Shown here: positions 1 through 5,808 of the stretch, one piece after another
Layout: the number at the start of each line of letters is the position of its first letter
Numbering within the stretch: the first letter of the stretch is position 1
From: UBA1732 sp045114455
Lineage (GTDB): Bacteria; Verrucomicrobiota; Lentisphaeria; Victivallales; UBA1829
Assembly (NCBI GenBank): GCA_045114455.1
Contig: JBGUKN010000041.1
Location: 1 to 10,307 of the forward strand
Reading direction: 5' to 3'
DNA: 10,307 nucleotides
The notes under the pieces: model-generated
The model's input: only the letters and a program-made list of their open reading frames with translations
What the model was told of the DNA's origin: nothing
Database searches by the model: none
Made by a program: the position numbers and the translations under genes

Positions 1-82
1 CCGCGCCGCCCTTGTTCAGTTTGTTGATGCGGACAAGCGGGGTGCCGCCGATTTTGTCGAGGATGGTGTTTGCGATGCTCAT
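1..82 (-). CDS. cysK: Cysteine synthase (O-acetylserine sulfhydrylase), N-terminal fragment
   Basis: Only the first 27 codons are in the window; the gene continues past the left edge. The visible protein begins MSIANTILDKIGGTPLVRIN, and the IGGTPLVR block is the hallmark N-terminus of PLP-dependent cysteine synthases (fold type II), which make L-cysteine from O-acetylserine and sulfide in the cytoplasm. The PLP lysine lies outside the window, so catalytic integrity cannot be judged. The start is supported by an AAGGAG Shine-Dalgarno (plus-strand 92-97) 9 bases upstream of the ATG at 82-80. It has its own promoter at 137-165 and is separated from fucI by a terminator, so it is probably transcribed alone or as the first gene of an operon running left. 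Cystathionine beta-synthase or a CysM-type enzyme would look similar over so short a stretch. Confidence 0.85.
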   Translation of the reverse strand, partial: MSIANTILDKIGGTPLVRINKLNKGGA

Positions 83-136
83 AGGAAAGGTCTCCTTTCT
101 GTTTTTTTGATTGTCTACCAAATCGACCATGATTTT

Positions 137-165
137 AATTTAGCACAAAATCGAGAAAAGTCAAG
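137..165 (-). promoter_or_regulatory. Sigma70-type promoter of cysK
   Basis: Read on the minus strand: -35 TTGACT (plus 159-164), 16-bp spacer, -10 TAAATT (plus 137-142), preceded by TGC, which is an extended -10 element. Predicted transcription start near 130, giving a 5' UTR of about 47 bases to the cysK ATG. The stretch upstream (165-240) is rich in A and T runs and could act as an UP element. The core closely matches the tRNA-Leu promoter at 9744-9772. Confidence 0.7.
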
Positions 166-268
166 CGGCTTTTTGGAAATATTCTCTATTTTTTTGGTAG
201 ATTTTTTTCACCTCAGAAAAACCTTTTTTTCGGGTTATGCGCCGAAAAGAATCGCATCCTTACTCTTC

Positions 269-314
269 AAAAAAACGCACGCCCGCAGACGCCCGTCATC
301 AGGCATCGCGGGCG
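269..314 (-). terminator. Rho-independent terminator of fucI
   Basis: On the minus strand a CGCCCGC/GCGGGCG stem (7 bp; arms at plus 308-314 and 280-286) is followed by TGCG and then seven T (plus 275-269). The loop is 21 bases and contains an alternative CGGGCG partner that would shorten it. It lies about 90 bases beyond the fucI stop and before the cysK promoter, so it should insulate the two genes. Confidence 0.65.
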
Positions 315-321
315 AGGACGA

Positions 322-386
322 ATGACAGCAGCCGGCATCATGTCATCCGGGCGACACCGGCACAGCCGGCATGCCGATGCCGGTGT
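322..386 (-). repeat. Two inverted repeats in the fucI 3' untranslated region
   Basis: First repeat: ATGACA (322-327) and TGTCAT (341-346), 6 bp, 13-base loop. Second: ACACCGGCA (354-362) and TGCCGGTGT (378-386), a perfect 9-bp stem with a 15-base loop that itself contains GCCGGC. The second starts 16 bases after the fucI stop codon. Neither is followed by a U tract on the minus strand, so they look like mRNA 3' stabilising hairpins rather than terminators. Confidence 0.5.
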
Positions 387-402
387 TCCTCCGTACGGCG
401 CA

Positions 403-2160
403 TCAGCGGTAGACCGGGCCGAAATTGCCGCAGGCACGGTAGTCCGCACCCTCCCTGTCCATGCCGAAGGCATTCCAGGCGGCGGGCCGGAAGATCCTGT
501 CCTCGGGGACATTATGGAGCGAGACCGGGATGCGGAGCATGGACGCCAGCGTGATGAGGTCGGCGCCGATATGGCCGCAACTGAACGCGCCGTGGTTGGC
601 GCCCCAGTTCGCCATGACGCTGTAGACGTCCTTGAACGCCCCCTGCCCCGTGAGACGCGGCACGAACCATGTGGTCGGCCAGGTCGGATCGGTACGCTGA
701 TCGAGGACGGAGTGGACTTCCGGGGGGAGTTCGGCGGTGAAGCCCTCGGCGATCTGGAGAACGGGACCGAGACCGTGGATCAGGTTCACGCGGCTCATCG
801 TGACGGGCATGCCGCCGCGGGTGAGGAAGCAGCTGGAGAAACCGCCTCCGCGGAAATAGCCGTGACTGGCGGCGCGCCATCTGGTCGCCTTCAGGCAGGC
901 GTCGGCATCGGCGTCCGTGAGCTCCCAGAACGGTTTCATCGCGGGCTTTCCGTCGCGTTCGGCCCGGCCTGTGGCGTCGAGCGTGGTCGCGCCGGAGTTG
1001 ATGAGGTGGATCAGTCCGGGGTATTCCATGTCGTATCCCGTCACGCGCTTCACGGATTCCGGGCTCCAGAACGTGCGGACATCGGAGAACCCCTGCGCCG
1101 TACCGGTGAGCAGGTGGCCGAACAGCATCGCCGTACCGTTCAGGCAGTCGTTTTCGGTCGCCAGCACGAACGCCTCGCGGAGGCCGTTCCAGTCGAACGA
1201 CGAACAGAGCAGGGACTCCATGAAGTCGCCGTTCGGCATATGGTCGGTCCATTGGCGCTGTCCCTGGAACCCGGCTGCGATGGCATTGTGCCCCTCGGCC
1301 TCTTCGCGGAAGCCGAGTTCGGCGAGGCGCGGATTGCCGATCATCAGGTCGCGGGCGATTATCATCATTTTTACGACATACGCCCAGATCTGATCCTTCT
1401 GCGCCTGCGAACGCTGCACTTCGGCGGGATTGTTGTCCGCCCCCTCAATGCAATTCGCACGGACCCAGGCGTAGGCGCGTTCGAACTCCTCCGGATCGTA
1501 GATACCCTCGTCCACGCGGCGGATGATCTCGCTCATGTCGACCGACTCGCAGCGCATGCCGAGGTAGCTTTCGAAGAAATCGTGGTTCACGATGGATCCG
1601 GCGATCCCCATGGCCATACCGCCGATGGAAAGATAGGATTTCCCGCGCATGAGCCCGACCGCCACGGCCGACCGCGCAAACGCCAGGATCTTTTCGCGGA
1701 CATCGTCCGGGATCTCCGTGTCGTCGGCGTTCTTCACCTCGCGTCCGTAGATGCCGAACGCGGGAAGGCCTTTCTGCGCGTATGCCGCCAGGACGGCCGC
1801 CAGGTACACGGCGCCGGGACGTTCCGTGCCGTTGAACCCCCAGACGGCTTTCTGGGTAAGCGGATCCATGTCCATGGTCTCGGATCCGTAGCACCAGCAC
1901 GGCGTGACGGTCAGCGTGGCCGTAACGTTCCTTTCCGAGAATTTCTTCGCGCAGGCCGCGGCCTCGTTCACGCCGCCGATCGTGGTGTCGGCGATCACGC
2001 ATTCGACTGGTTTGCCGTTCGGATAGCGCAGGGCGCCGGAAATCAGCGCGGCGGCGGATTTCGCCATGTTCATGGTCTGGTCTTCCAGCGATTCGCGGAC
2101 GCCTCTGCGGCGGCCGTCGATCACCGGACGGATGCCGATGCGGGGAAGAGTTTCTATCAT
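403..2160 (-). CDS. fucI: L-fucose isomerase
   Basis: 585 aa, close to the 591 aa of the E. coli enzyme and alignable from end to end. FucI is a cytoplasmic Mn2+-dependent ketol isomerase turning L-fucose into L-fuculose (and D-arabinose into D-ribulose), the entry step of fucose catabolism. Landmarks: N-terminal GIRPVIDGRRRGVRESLEDQ (9-28), TPCWCYGSETMDMDP (86-100), GFQGQRQWTDHMPNGD (297-312). The metal-binding/catalytic triad known for E. coli FucI (Glu337, Asp361, His528) corresponds to Glu336 in ATEND, Asp360 in GFSDVRTFW and His523 in WGANHG, so the enzyme should be active. The start is fixed by homology and by an AGGAG (plus 2167-2171) 6 bases upstream. No fucK, fucA or fucose transporter is nearby, so it sits alone behind its own promoter and terminator. 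Gut or host-glycan use is a plausible inference only. Confidence 0.97.
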   Translation of the reverse strand: MIETLPRIGIRPVIDGRRRGVRESLEDQTMNMAKSAAALISGALRYPNGKPVECVIADTTIGGVNEAAACAKKFSERNVTATLTVTPCWCYGSETMDMDPLTQKAVWGFNGTERPGAVYLAAVLAAYAQKGLPAFGIYGREVKNADDTEIPDDVREKILAFARSAVAVGLMRGKSYLSIGGMAMGIAGSIVNHDFFESYLGMRCESVDMSEIIRRVDEGIYDPEEFERAYAWVRANCIEGADNNPAEVQRSQAQKDQIWAYVVKMMIIARDLMIGNPRLAELGFREEAEGHNAIAAGFQGQRQWTDHMPNGDFMESLLCSSFDWNGLREAFVLATENDCLNGTAMLFGHLLTGTAQGFSDVRTFWSPESVKRVTGYDMEYPGLIHLINSGATTLDATGRAERDGKPAMKPFWELTDADADACLKATRWRAASHGYFRGGGFSSCFLTRGGMPVTMSRVNLIHGLGPVLQIAEGFTAELPPEVHSVLDQRTDPTWPTTWFVPRLTGQGAFKDVYSVMANWGANHGAFSCGHIGADLITLASMLRIPVSLHNVPEDRIFRPAAWNAFGMDREGADYRACGNFGPVYR

Positions 2161-2205
2161 GGAAAGCTCCTGGTTGGAACGAGTTGAAAAATGGTTTTCA
2201 GCGAT

Positions 2206-2233
2206 ACAATACCCTTTTTTTTGGAAAAAACAA
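2206..2233 (-). promoter_or_regulatory. Probable promoter of fucI
   Basis: On the minus strand: -35 TTGTTT (plus 2228-2233), 16-bp spacer made largely of an A8 run, -10 TATTGT (plus 2206-2211). Predicted start near 2199, giving a leader of about 39 bases. Both boxes are off consensus, as expected for an activator-dependent catabolic gene; no operator is recognisable. Confidence 0.5.
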
Positions 2234-2390
2234 GCCGGGATCGACGCCGTTCCAGCGTTAATTTTCCGTTAAAAACATCTTCGGACGGCGGAGGAACGCC
2301 TGAGCTCCGGCGTCACATTTCGGACCGCCCGTTCGCCCCGCGTTCCTGCCGACCGCATTCAAAACGAAGCGGAAAACACTTTTGCCGGTC

Positions 2391-2418
2391 TTGAAAAAAA
2401 CAAAAACGGCGGTACATT
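2391..2418 (+). promoter_or_regulatory. Sigma70-type promoter of the membrane protein / uronate operon
   Basis: -35 TTGAAA (2391-2396), 16-bp spacer, -10 TACATT (2413-2418). Predicted start near 2425, giving a leader of about 40 bases to the ATG at 2465. The same TACATT hexamer and spacer length occur in the tRNA-Leu promoter of this window. Confidence 0.65.
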
Positions 2419-2464
2419 AATAGATACGTTTTCAAACTCACCATACGCCGGAAAAGATTCCCTC

Positions 2465-3208
2465 ATGCAGGAAGAAAAAAAACAGCCAGCCGAAACAGAG
2501 AATGTTTCCCGGGACAGCCGCACTTCGGAAAAACAGACGTCCGAAGCAGGATCGACTGTCTGCGGCTGCGCATCTCCTCATTCCCCGTCCGGTTCCGCCG
2601 TTCCGGAATCAAGGTTCAAAAAGATGCTGGCGTCGGTCAATGCGTTTCTGGAGTCTCTGGACGAAGAGGCGGAGCCGGAGCCGCCTCCGCCGCCGGATAA
2701 AACGCTCAGGGAATCCATCCGCGACTTCCTCGACCGCTGGCGCGACCGGGAAAAACGCAGCACGATGCTGAAGGAATTCGGCGAATGGTGCTGGACGATG
2801 TTTTTCCGCGGCACAGTGTTCTTCTTCCTGTTCATCCTGACGATCTGGGGGACGATCTGGGCTCTGGACTACAGCGAAAACCACCGCATCAAGTTCTTTC
2901 CGCCGGACGAAGTCGTGGACTATCTTACGGCCGAACACGAAAGACTGGAAGCCGCGGCTTACCGCATGACGCCGCTGATCGGAAAGGAAGACGATATTCC
3001 GTTCGACCGCTTCGATGCGAAGCTCATCGAGACTGTCAAACCGGTCAGGATCTACGGCGACGAATACGGCATCTATCTCATGACCAGCAAGGACTGGTAC
3101 AACGGCGAACACGGTATCTTCTTCGCAAAGGATGAAGAGAACATGCCGCCTGACCTGAACTGGGGACTGATCGAGGGACGGATTTACACTTACGCAATAT
3201 ACGACTGA
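2465..3208 (+). CDS. Single-pass membrane protein of unknown function
   Basis: 247 aa; I do not recognise a family. Visible architecture: a Ser/Thr/Glu-rich, probably disordered N-terminus (1-45, with Cys33-Gly-Cys35); an acidic proline linker (EPEPPPPP around 70-77); a highly charged helix (80-105, Arg/Lys/Glu); one strong transmembrane helix (about 112-134, FF, LFIL and WGTIW); and a C-terminal soluble domain (about 140-247) rich in Tyr, Asp and Glu that ends in beta-like strands (VRIYGDEYGIYLMT, HGIFFA, GRIYTYAIYD). Basic residues before the helix predict a cytoplasmic N-terminus and an outside C-terminus. Only a weak GGAAAAG precedes the ATG, but the promoter 40 bases upstream supports this start. 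It is first in a probable operon with the two UDP-sugar genes (47-base gap), which suggests a link to envelope glycan synthesis; that is inference. Confidence 0.8.
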   Translation: MQEEKKQPAETENVSRDSRTSEKQTSEAGSTVCGCASPHSPSGSAVPESRFKKMLASVNAFLESLDEEAEPEPPPPPDKTLRESIRDFLDRWRDREKRSTMLKEFGEWCWTMFFRGTVFFFLFILTIWGTIWALDYSENHRIKFFPPDEVVDYLTAEHERLEAAAYRMTPLIGKEDDIPFDRFDAKLIETVKPVRIYGDEYGIYLMTSKDWYNGEHGIFFAKDEENMPPDLNWGLIEGRIYTYAIYD

Positions 3209-3255
3209 ACGGCGGTGGAGAACAAAAACCGTATTGACCCGGGGACAAAACGACG

Positions 3256-4566
3256 ATGAATCTTTACAACCAGCTTTTGAACAGAGAGACGAAACTGTCT
3301 CTGATCGGCCTGGGCTACGTCGGAATGCCGATCGCGGTGGCGTTCGCGAAAAAAATCGACGTCATCGGTTTCGACCTCAATGCCGAGAAGATCGCACTCT
3401 ACAAACAGGGCATCGACCCGACGCATGAAGAGGGCGACGACGCCATCCGCCGGACAACGGTGGAATTCACCGCCGACGAAACAAAACTCCGCGAGGCGAA
3501 ATTCCATATCGTCGCCGTCCCGACGCCGGTCAATCCCGATCACACGCCCAACCTGGCCCCGCTGGGAAACGCGTCCCGTCTGCTCGGACGGAACCTGACG
3601 CCGGGTTCGGTCGTGGTCTTCGAATCGACCGTGTACCCGGGGGTCACGGAAGAGATCTGCGCGCCTATCCTCGAACAGGAATCCGGCCTCATCTGCGGAC
3701 GCGATTTCAAGGTCGGCTACAGCCCGGAACGCATCAATCCCGGCGACAGGGAACACCGTCTGGCGAAGATCAGGAAGGTCGTGTCCGGCATTGACGCGGA
3801 AACGCTCGACTGCGTGGCGAAGGTCTACGAACTGGTCGTGGAGGCGGGCGTCCACCGTGCGGACAGCATCCGCGTCGCCGAGGCGGCGAAAGTCATCGAA
3901 AACTGCCAGCGGGACATCAACATCGCGTTCATGAACGAACTTTCGATCATCTTCAACCGGATGGGGATCGACACGAAATCGGTCCTGGAGGCCGCCGGCA
4001 CGAAATGGAATTTTCTCCGGTTCAAGCCGGGACTCGTGGGCGGACACTGCATCGGAGTCGATCCGTATTATCTGACATACAAAGCGGAAACGCTGGGATA
4101 CCACAGCCAGATCATCCTCGCCGGACGCCGCATCAACGACGACATGGGAAAATATGTGGCGGAGAACTGCGTGAAAAACCTCATTGCGGCAGGTAAAAAC
4201 GTCAAGGGGGCAAACGTGGCGATCCTGGGATTCACGTTCAAGGAGAATTGCCCGGACACGCGCAACACGAAAGTCATCGACATCGTGCACGAGCTCCGGG
4301 AATACGGCATCGCCCCTGTCGTCGCCGATCCCGAGGCGGACGCCGCCGAGGCAAAACGCCTGTACGGGATCGATTTCTCCGCCCCGGACGCCATCCGGGA
4401 CATGGACGCCGTCATCCTCGCCGTAGCGCACGACTGCTTCCGATCGCTCACCCGGACCGAAATGGACCGGTTCTTCGGCCCCGGAAGAAAAGTCCTGGTC
4501 GACGTCAAAGGCGTCTTCAGCCGGCGCGACTACGAGGACGCGGGATACGTCTACTGGAGACTCTGA
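3256..4566 (+). CDS. tviB: UDP-N-acetyl-hexosamine 6-dehydrogenase (TviB/WbpO type)
   Basis: 436 aa, the usual size of the UDP-glucose/GDP-mannose dehydrogenase family. It performs the two-step NAD-dependent oxidation of C6 of a UDP-N-acetylhexosamine to the uronic acid in the cytoplasm. Visible: Rossmann GLGYVG (18-23), VPTPVN (88-93), FESTVYPG (122-129), VGYSPERINPGD (153-164), EAAKVIEN (209-216, with the family lysine), and GGHCIGVDPYYL (262-273) with catalytic Cys265; the C-terminal UDP-binding part has GFTFKENCPDTRNTK. The ESTVYPG/SPERINPGD/KWNFLRFKPGLVGGHC combination matches Vi-antigen TviB (VipA) and P. aeruginosa WbpO rather than UDP-glucose dehydrogenase. UDP-GlcNAc versus UDP-GalNAc preference cannot be read from sequence. 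A GGGGA lies 10 bases before the ATG. The pairing with the next gene 32 bases downstream supports UDP-GalNAc-uronate synthesis. Confidence 0.93.
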   Translation: MNLYNQLLNRETKLSLIGLGYVGMPIAVAFAKKIDVIGFDLNAEKIALYKQGIDPTHEEGDDAIRRTTVEFTADETKLREAKFHIVAVPTPVNPDHTPNLAPLGNASRLLGRNLTPGSVVVFESTVYPGVTEEICAPILEQESGLICGRDFKVGYSPERINPGDREHRLAKIRKVVSGIDAETLDCVAKVYELVVEAGVHRADSIRVAEAAKVIENCQRDINIAFMNELSIIFNRMGIDTKSVLEAAGTKWNFLRFKPGLVGGHCIGVDPYYLTYKAETLGYHSQIILAGRRINDDMGKYVAENCVKNLIAAGKNVKGANVAILGFTFKENCPDTRNTKVIDIVHELREYGIAPVVADPEADAAEAKRLYGIDFSAPDAIRDMDAVILAVAHDCFRSLTRTEMDRFFGPGRKVLVDVKGVFSRRDYEDAGYVYWRL

Positions 4567-4598
4567 ACAAGGACAAACGCATTCTCGGAGAACGGACA

Positions 4599-5576
4599 AT
4601 GGGATATCGGAACATATCATTTCCTGCGGACACTCTTTTCCTGGTCACGGGCGGAGCCGGATTCATCGGCTCGAACCTCTGTGAAGCGATCCTGAAGCTC
4701 GGATGCAGAGTGCGCTGCCTCGACGACCTTTCCACCGGGAAACAGGCCAACGTCGATATCTTCGCCGGAAATCCCGCCTATGAGTTCATCCGGGGAGACG
4801 TGAAAGATCCCGGCGTTTGCATGCGGGCATGCGAAGGCGCGGCCTTCGTCCTGCACCAGGCCGCATGGGGATCCGTGCCGCGGAGCCTCGAAACGCCGGT
4901 CCTCTACTGCGCGAACAACGTCTCCGGCACGCTGAATATGCTGGAAGCCGCCCGCCAATGCGGCGTCAAAAGGTTTGTCTACGCCTCCAGCTCCTCCGTT
5001 TACGGGGACACCCGCATACTCCCGCAGAGGGAAGGCGCGGAGGGAAATCCGCTCAGCCCGTATGCCGTCACGAAACGGGAAAATGAGGACTGGGCCAGGC
5101 AGTATTCCCTGCATTACGGCCTCGAAACGGTCGGTCTGAGGTATTTCAACGTCTTCGGCCGGAGACAGGATCCCGAAGGCACATACGCGGCCGTGATCCC
5201 GAAGTTCATCCGGCAGCTTCTCCGGGGAGAGCGTCCGACCATCAACGGCGACGGGCTCCAAAGCAGGGATTTCACCTATGTGGAGAATGTCGTCGAAGCC
5301 AACCTGAAAGCCTGTCTCGCAGGAAAAGACGCCGCGGGGCGGGTCTGCAACATCGCCTACGGAGAAAGCAAGCTCCTGCTGGACGTCTACCATGCCATTA
5401 CGGATGCGCTCGGCGTAAACGTGGAACCGGTCTTCGGCCCGCCCCGCCCCGGCGACATCCGGCACAGCAACGCCGACATCGGACGGGCAAAGGAACTCCT
5501 AGGATATGATCCGGAATGGAGTTTCGAGCGCGGCATCCAGGCTGCGATCTCCTGGTACAAAGACCATTTGAAGTAA
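4599..5576 (+). CDS. tviC: UDP-N-acetylglucosamine(-uronate) 4-epimerase (TviC/WbpP type)
   Basis: 325 aa extended SDR enzyme interconverting gluco and galacto forms of UDP-GlcNAc or its uronate via a 4-keto intermediate with bound NAD. Visible: TGGAGFIG (17-24) nucleotide-binding motif; HQAAWGSVPRSL (86-97); SSSVYG (131-136) and the catalytic Tyr155-Ala-Val-Thr-Lys159; LRYFNVFGRRQDP (180-192); INGDG followed by SRDFTYVENV (215-231). The GSVPRSL and NVFGRRQDP blocks are typical of the WbpP/TviC group rather than of GalE acting on UDP-glucose. The frame is open from 4248, but that part only overlaps the upstream gene; the ATG at 4599 has GGAG (4587-4590) 8 bases upstream and sits where the family starts. 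With the preceding dehydrogenase it would yield UDP-GalNAcA, a building block of capsules and O-antigens. No glycosyltransferase is in the window. Confidence 0.93.
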   Translation: MGYRNISFPADTLFLVTGGAGFIGSNLCEAILKLGCRVRCLDDLSTGKQANVDIFAGNPAYEFIRGDVKDPGVCMRACEGAAFVLHQAAWGSVPRSLETPVLYCANNVSGTLNMLEAARQCGVKRFVYASSSSVYGDTRILPQREGAEGNPLSPYAVTKRENEDWARQYSLHYGLETVGLRYFNVFGRRQDPEGTYAAVIPKFIRQLLRGERPTINGDGLQSRDFTYVENVVEANLKACLAGKDAAGRVCNIAYGESKLLLDVYHAITDALGVNVEPVFGPPRPGDIRHSNADIGRAKELLGYDPEWSFERGIQAAISWYKDHLK

Positions 5577-5595
5577 CCGTGGTCTTTTCAAAGAC
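5559..5595 (+). other. Mutually exclusive hairpins across the epimerase stop codon
   Basis: AAAGACCA (5559-5566) can pair with TGGTCTTT (5580-5587), an 8-bp stem enclosing the TAA at 5574-5576. The same GTCTTT (5582-5587) can instead pair with AAAGAC (5590-5595). The two pairings exclude each other, and translating ribosomes would cover the first arm. This is the layout of a switch or attenuator, but no function is demonstrated. Confidence 0.4.
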
Positions 5596-5607
5596 GCTCT
5601 CCGTCGT

Positions 5608-5631
5608 TCCGGCACATGCCGGACCGGTTTT
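5608..5631 (+). terminator. Possible weak terminator after the uronate operon
   Basis: Perfect stem TCCGGC (5608-5613) / GCCGGA (5618-5623) with an ACAT tetraloop, followed by CCGG and only four T (5628-5631). It lies 32 bases past the epimerase stop and before the exporter promoter. The short U tract makes termination efficiency doubtful, so read-through into the exporter gene is possible. Confidence 0.4.
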
Positions 5632-5712
5632 CCCCCGATCCGCCTGGTTTCCGAAGGACTCTTCCCCGCCGCCCTTTTTCCGCCTTTTTCGGCGACTATA
5701 TTTTAAAACGGG

Positions 5713-5741
5713 TTGAAAAAAAAGCAAAATGATGCTATAAT
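5713..5741 (+). promoter_or_regulatory. Near-consensus sigma70 promoter of the ABC exporter gene
   Basis: -35 TTGAAA (5713-5718), 17-bp spacer, -10 TATAAT (5736-5741) preceded by TGC (extended -10). It is the best promoter in the window. Predicted start near 5748, giving a leader of about 60 bases that contains two small hairpins next to the start codon. The rest of 5577-5808 holds only the hairpins described; no gene. Confidence 0.75.
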
Positions 5742-5774
5742 TAGATAACTCCGCAGATAAAAATCTTCAGGAAA

Positions 5775-5801
5775 TTCGGTCAACCGAAACGCCGGACGGC
5801 G
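5775..5801 (+). promoter_or_regulatory. Tandem hairpins at the translation start of the exporter gene
   Basis: Two perfect short inverted repeats one base apart: TTCGGTCAACCGAA (5775-5788) and CGCCGGACGGCG (5790-5801). The second ends 7 bases before the ATG at 5809. The only purine-rich ribosome-binding candidate at normal distance (GGACGG) is inside the second hairpin, so it would be sequestered when folded. A free AGGAAA lies at 5769-5774, which is too far unless the hairpins fold and bring it closer to the start. Confidence 0.45.
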
Positions 5802-5808
5802 AAACAAT

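Larger units (their letters stand above)
83..402. other. Intergenic region between fucI and cysK
   Basis: No gene is supported here. The left half is AT-rich and carries the cysK ribosome-binding site and promoter. The right half is GC-rich and carries the fucI terminator (269-314) and two further inverted repeats between it and the fucI stop codon. Open frames across the region have no Shine-Dalgarno and give Arg/His-rich, unrecognisable translations. Confidence 0.75.
2161..2464. other. Divergent intergenic region between fucI and the membrane-protein gene
   Basis: Holds the fucI leader and promoter on the left and the rightward promoter (2391-2418) on the right. The central part is GC-rich and contains an imperfect hairpin: GACG (2284-2287), one mismatch, CGGAG (2289-2293), then CTCCG (2305-2309), mismatch, CGTC (2311-2314). 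It has no U tract on either strand and could be an operator or a structured leader. No coding frame here looks real. Confidence 0.6.

Noticed and set aside
322..2187. Long plus-strand open frame (621 codons) antisense to fucI
   Set aside because: FucI on the minus strand matches its family from end to end with all catalytic residues. The antisense frame gives a Val/Arg/His/Asp-rich, unrecognisable protein without a ribosome-binding site; it is an effect of high GC and codon bias.
2609..3112. Minus-strand frame opposite the membrane-protein gene
   Set aside because: The plus-strand product has a clear TM helix and domain layout behind a promoter; the antisense product has neither, nor a ribosome-binding site.
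4248..4598. Upstream extension of the epimerase frame into the dehydrogenase gene
   Set aside because: The extra 117 codons overlap the dehydrogenase, translate to Arg/Pro-rich noise and precede the ATG at 4599, which has GGAG at good distance and the family's normal N-terminus.
3190..4620. Minus-strand open frame (476 codons) opposite the dehydrogenase
   Set aside because: Mirror of a well-supported enzyme gene, compositionally biased (Asp/Arg/Val/His), no Shine-Dalgarno and no recognisable motif.
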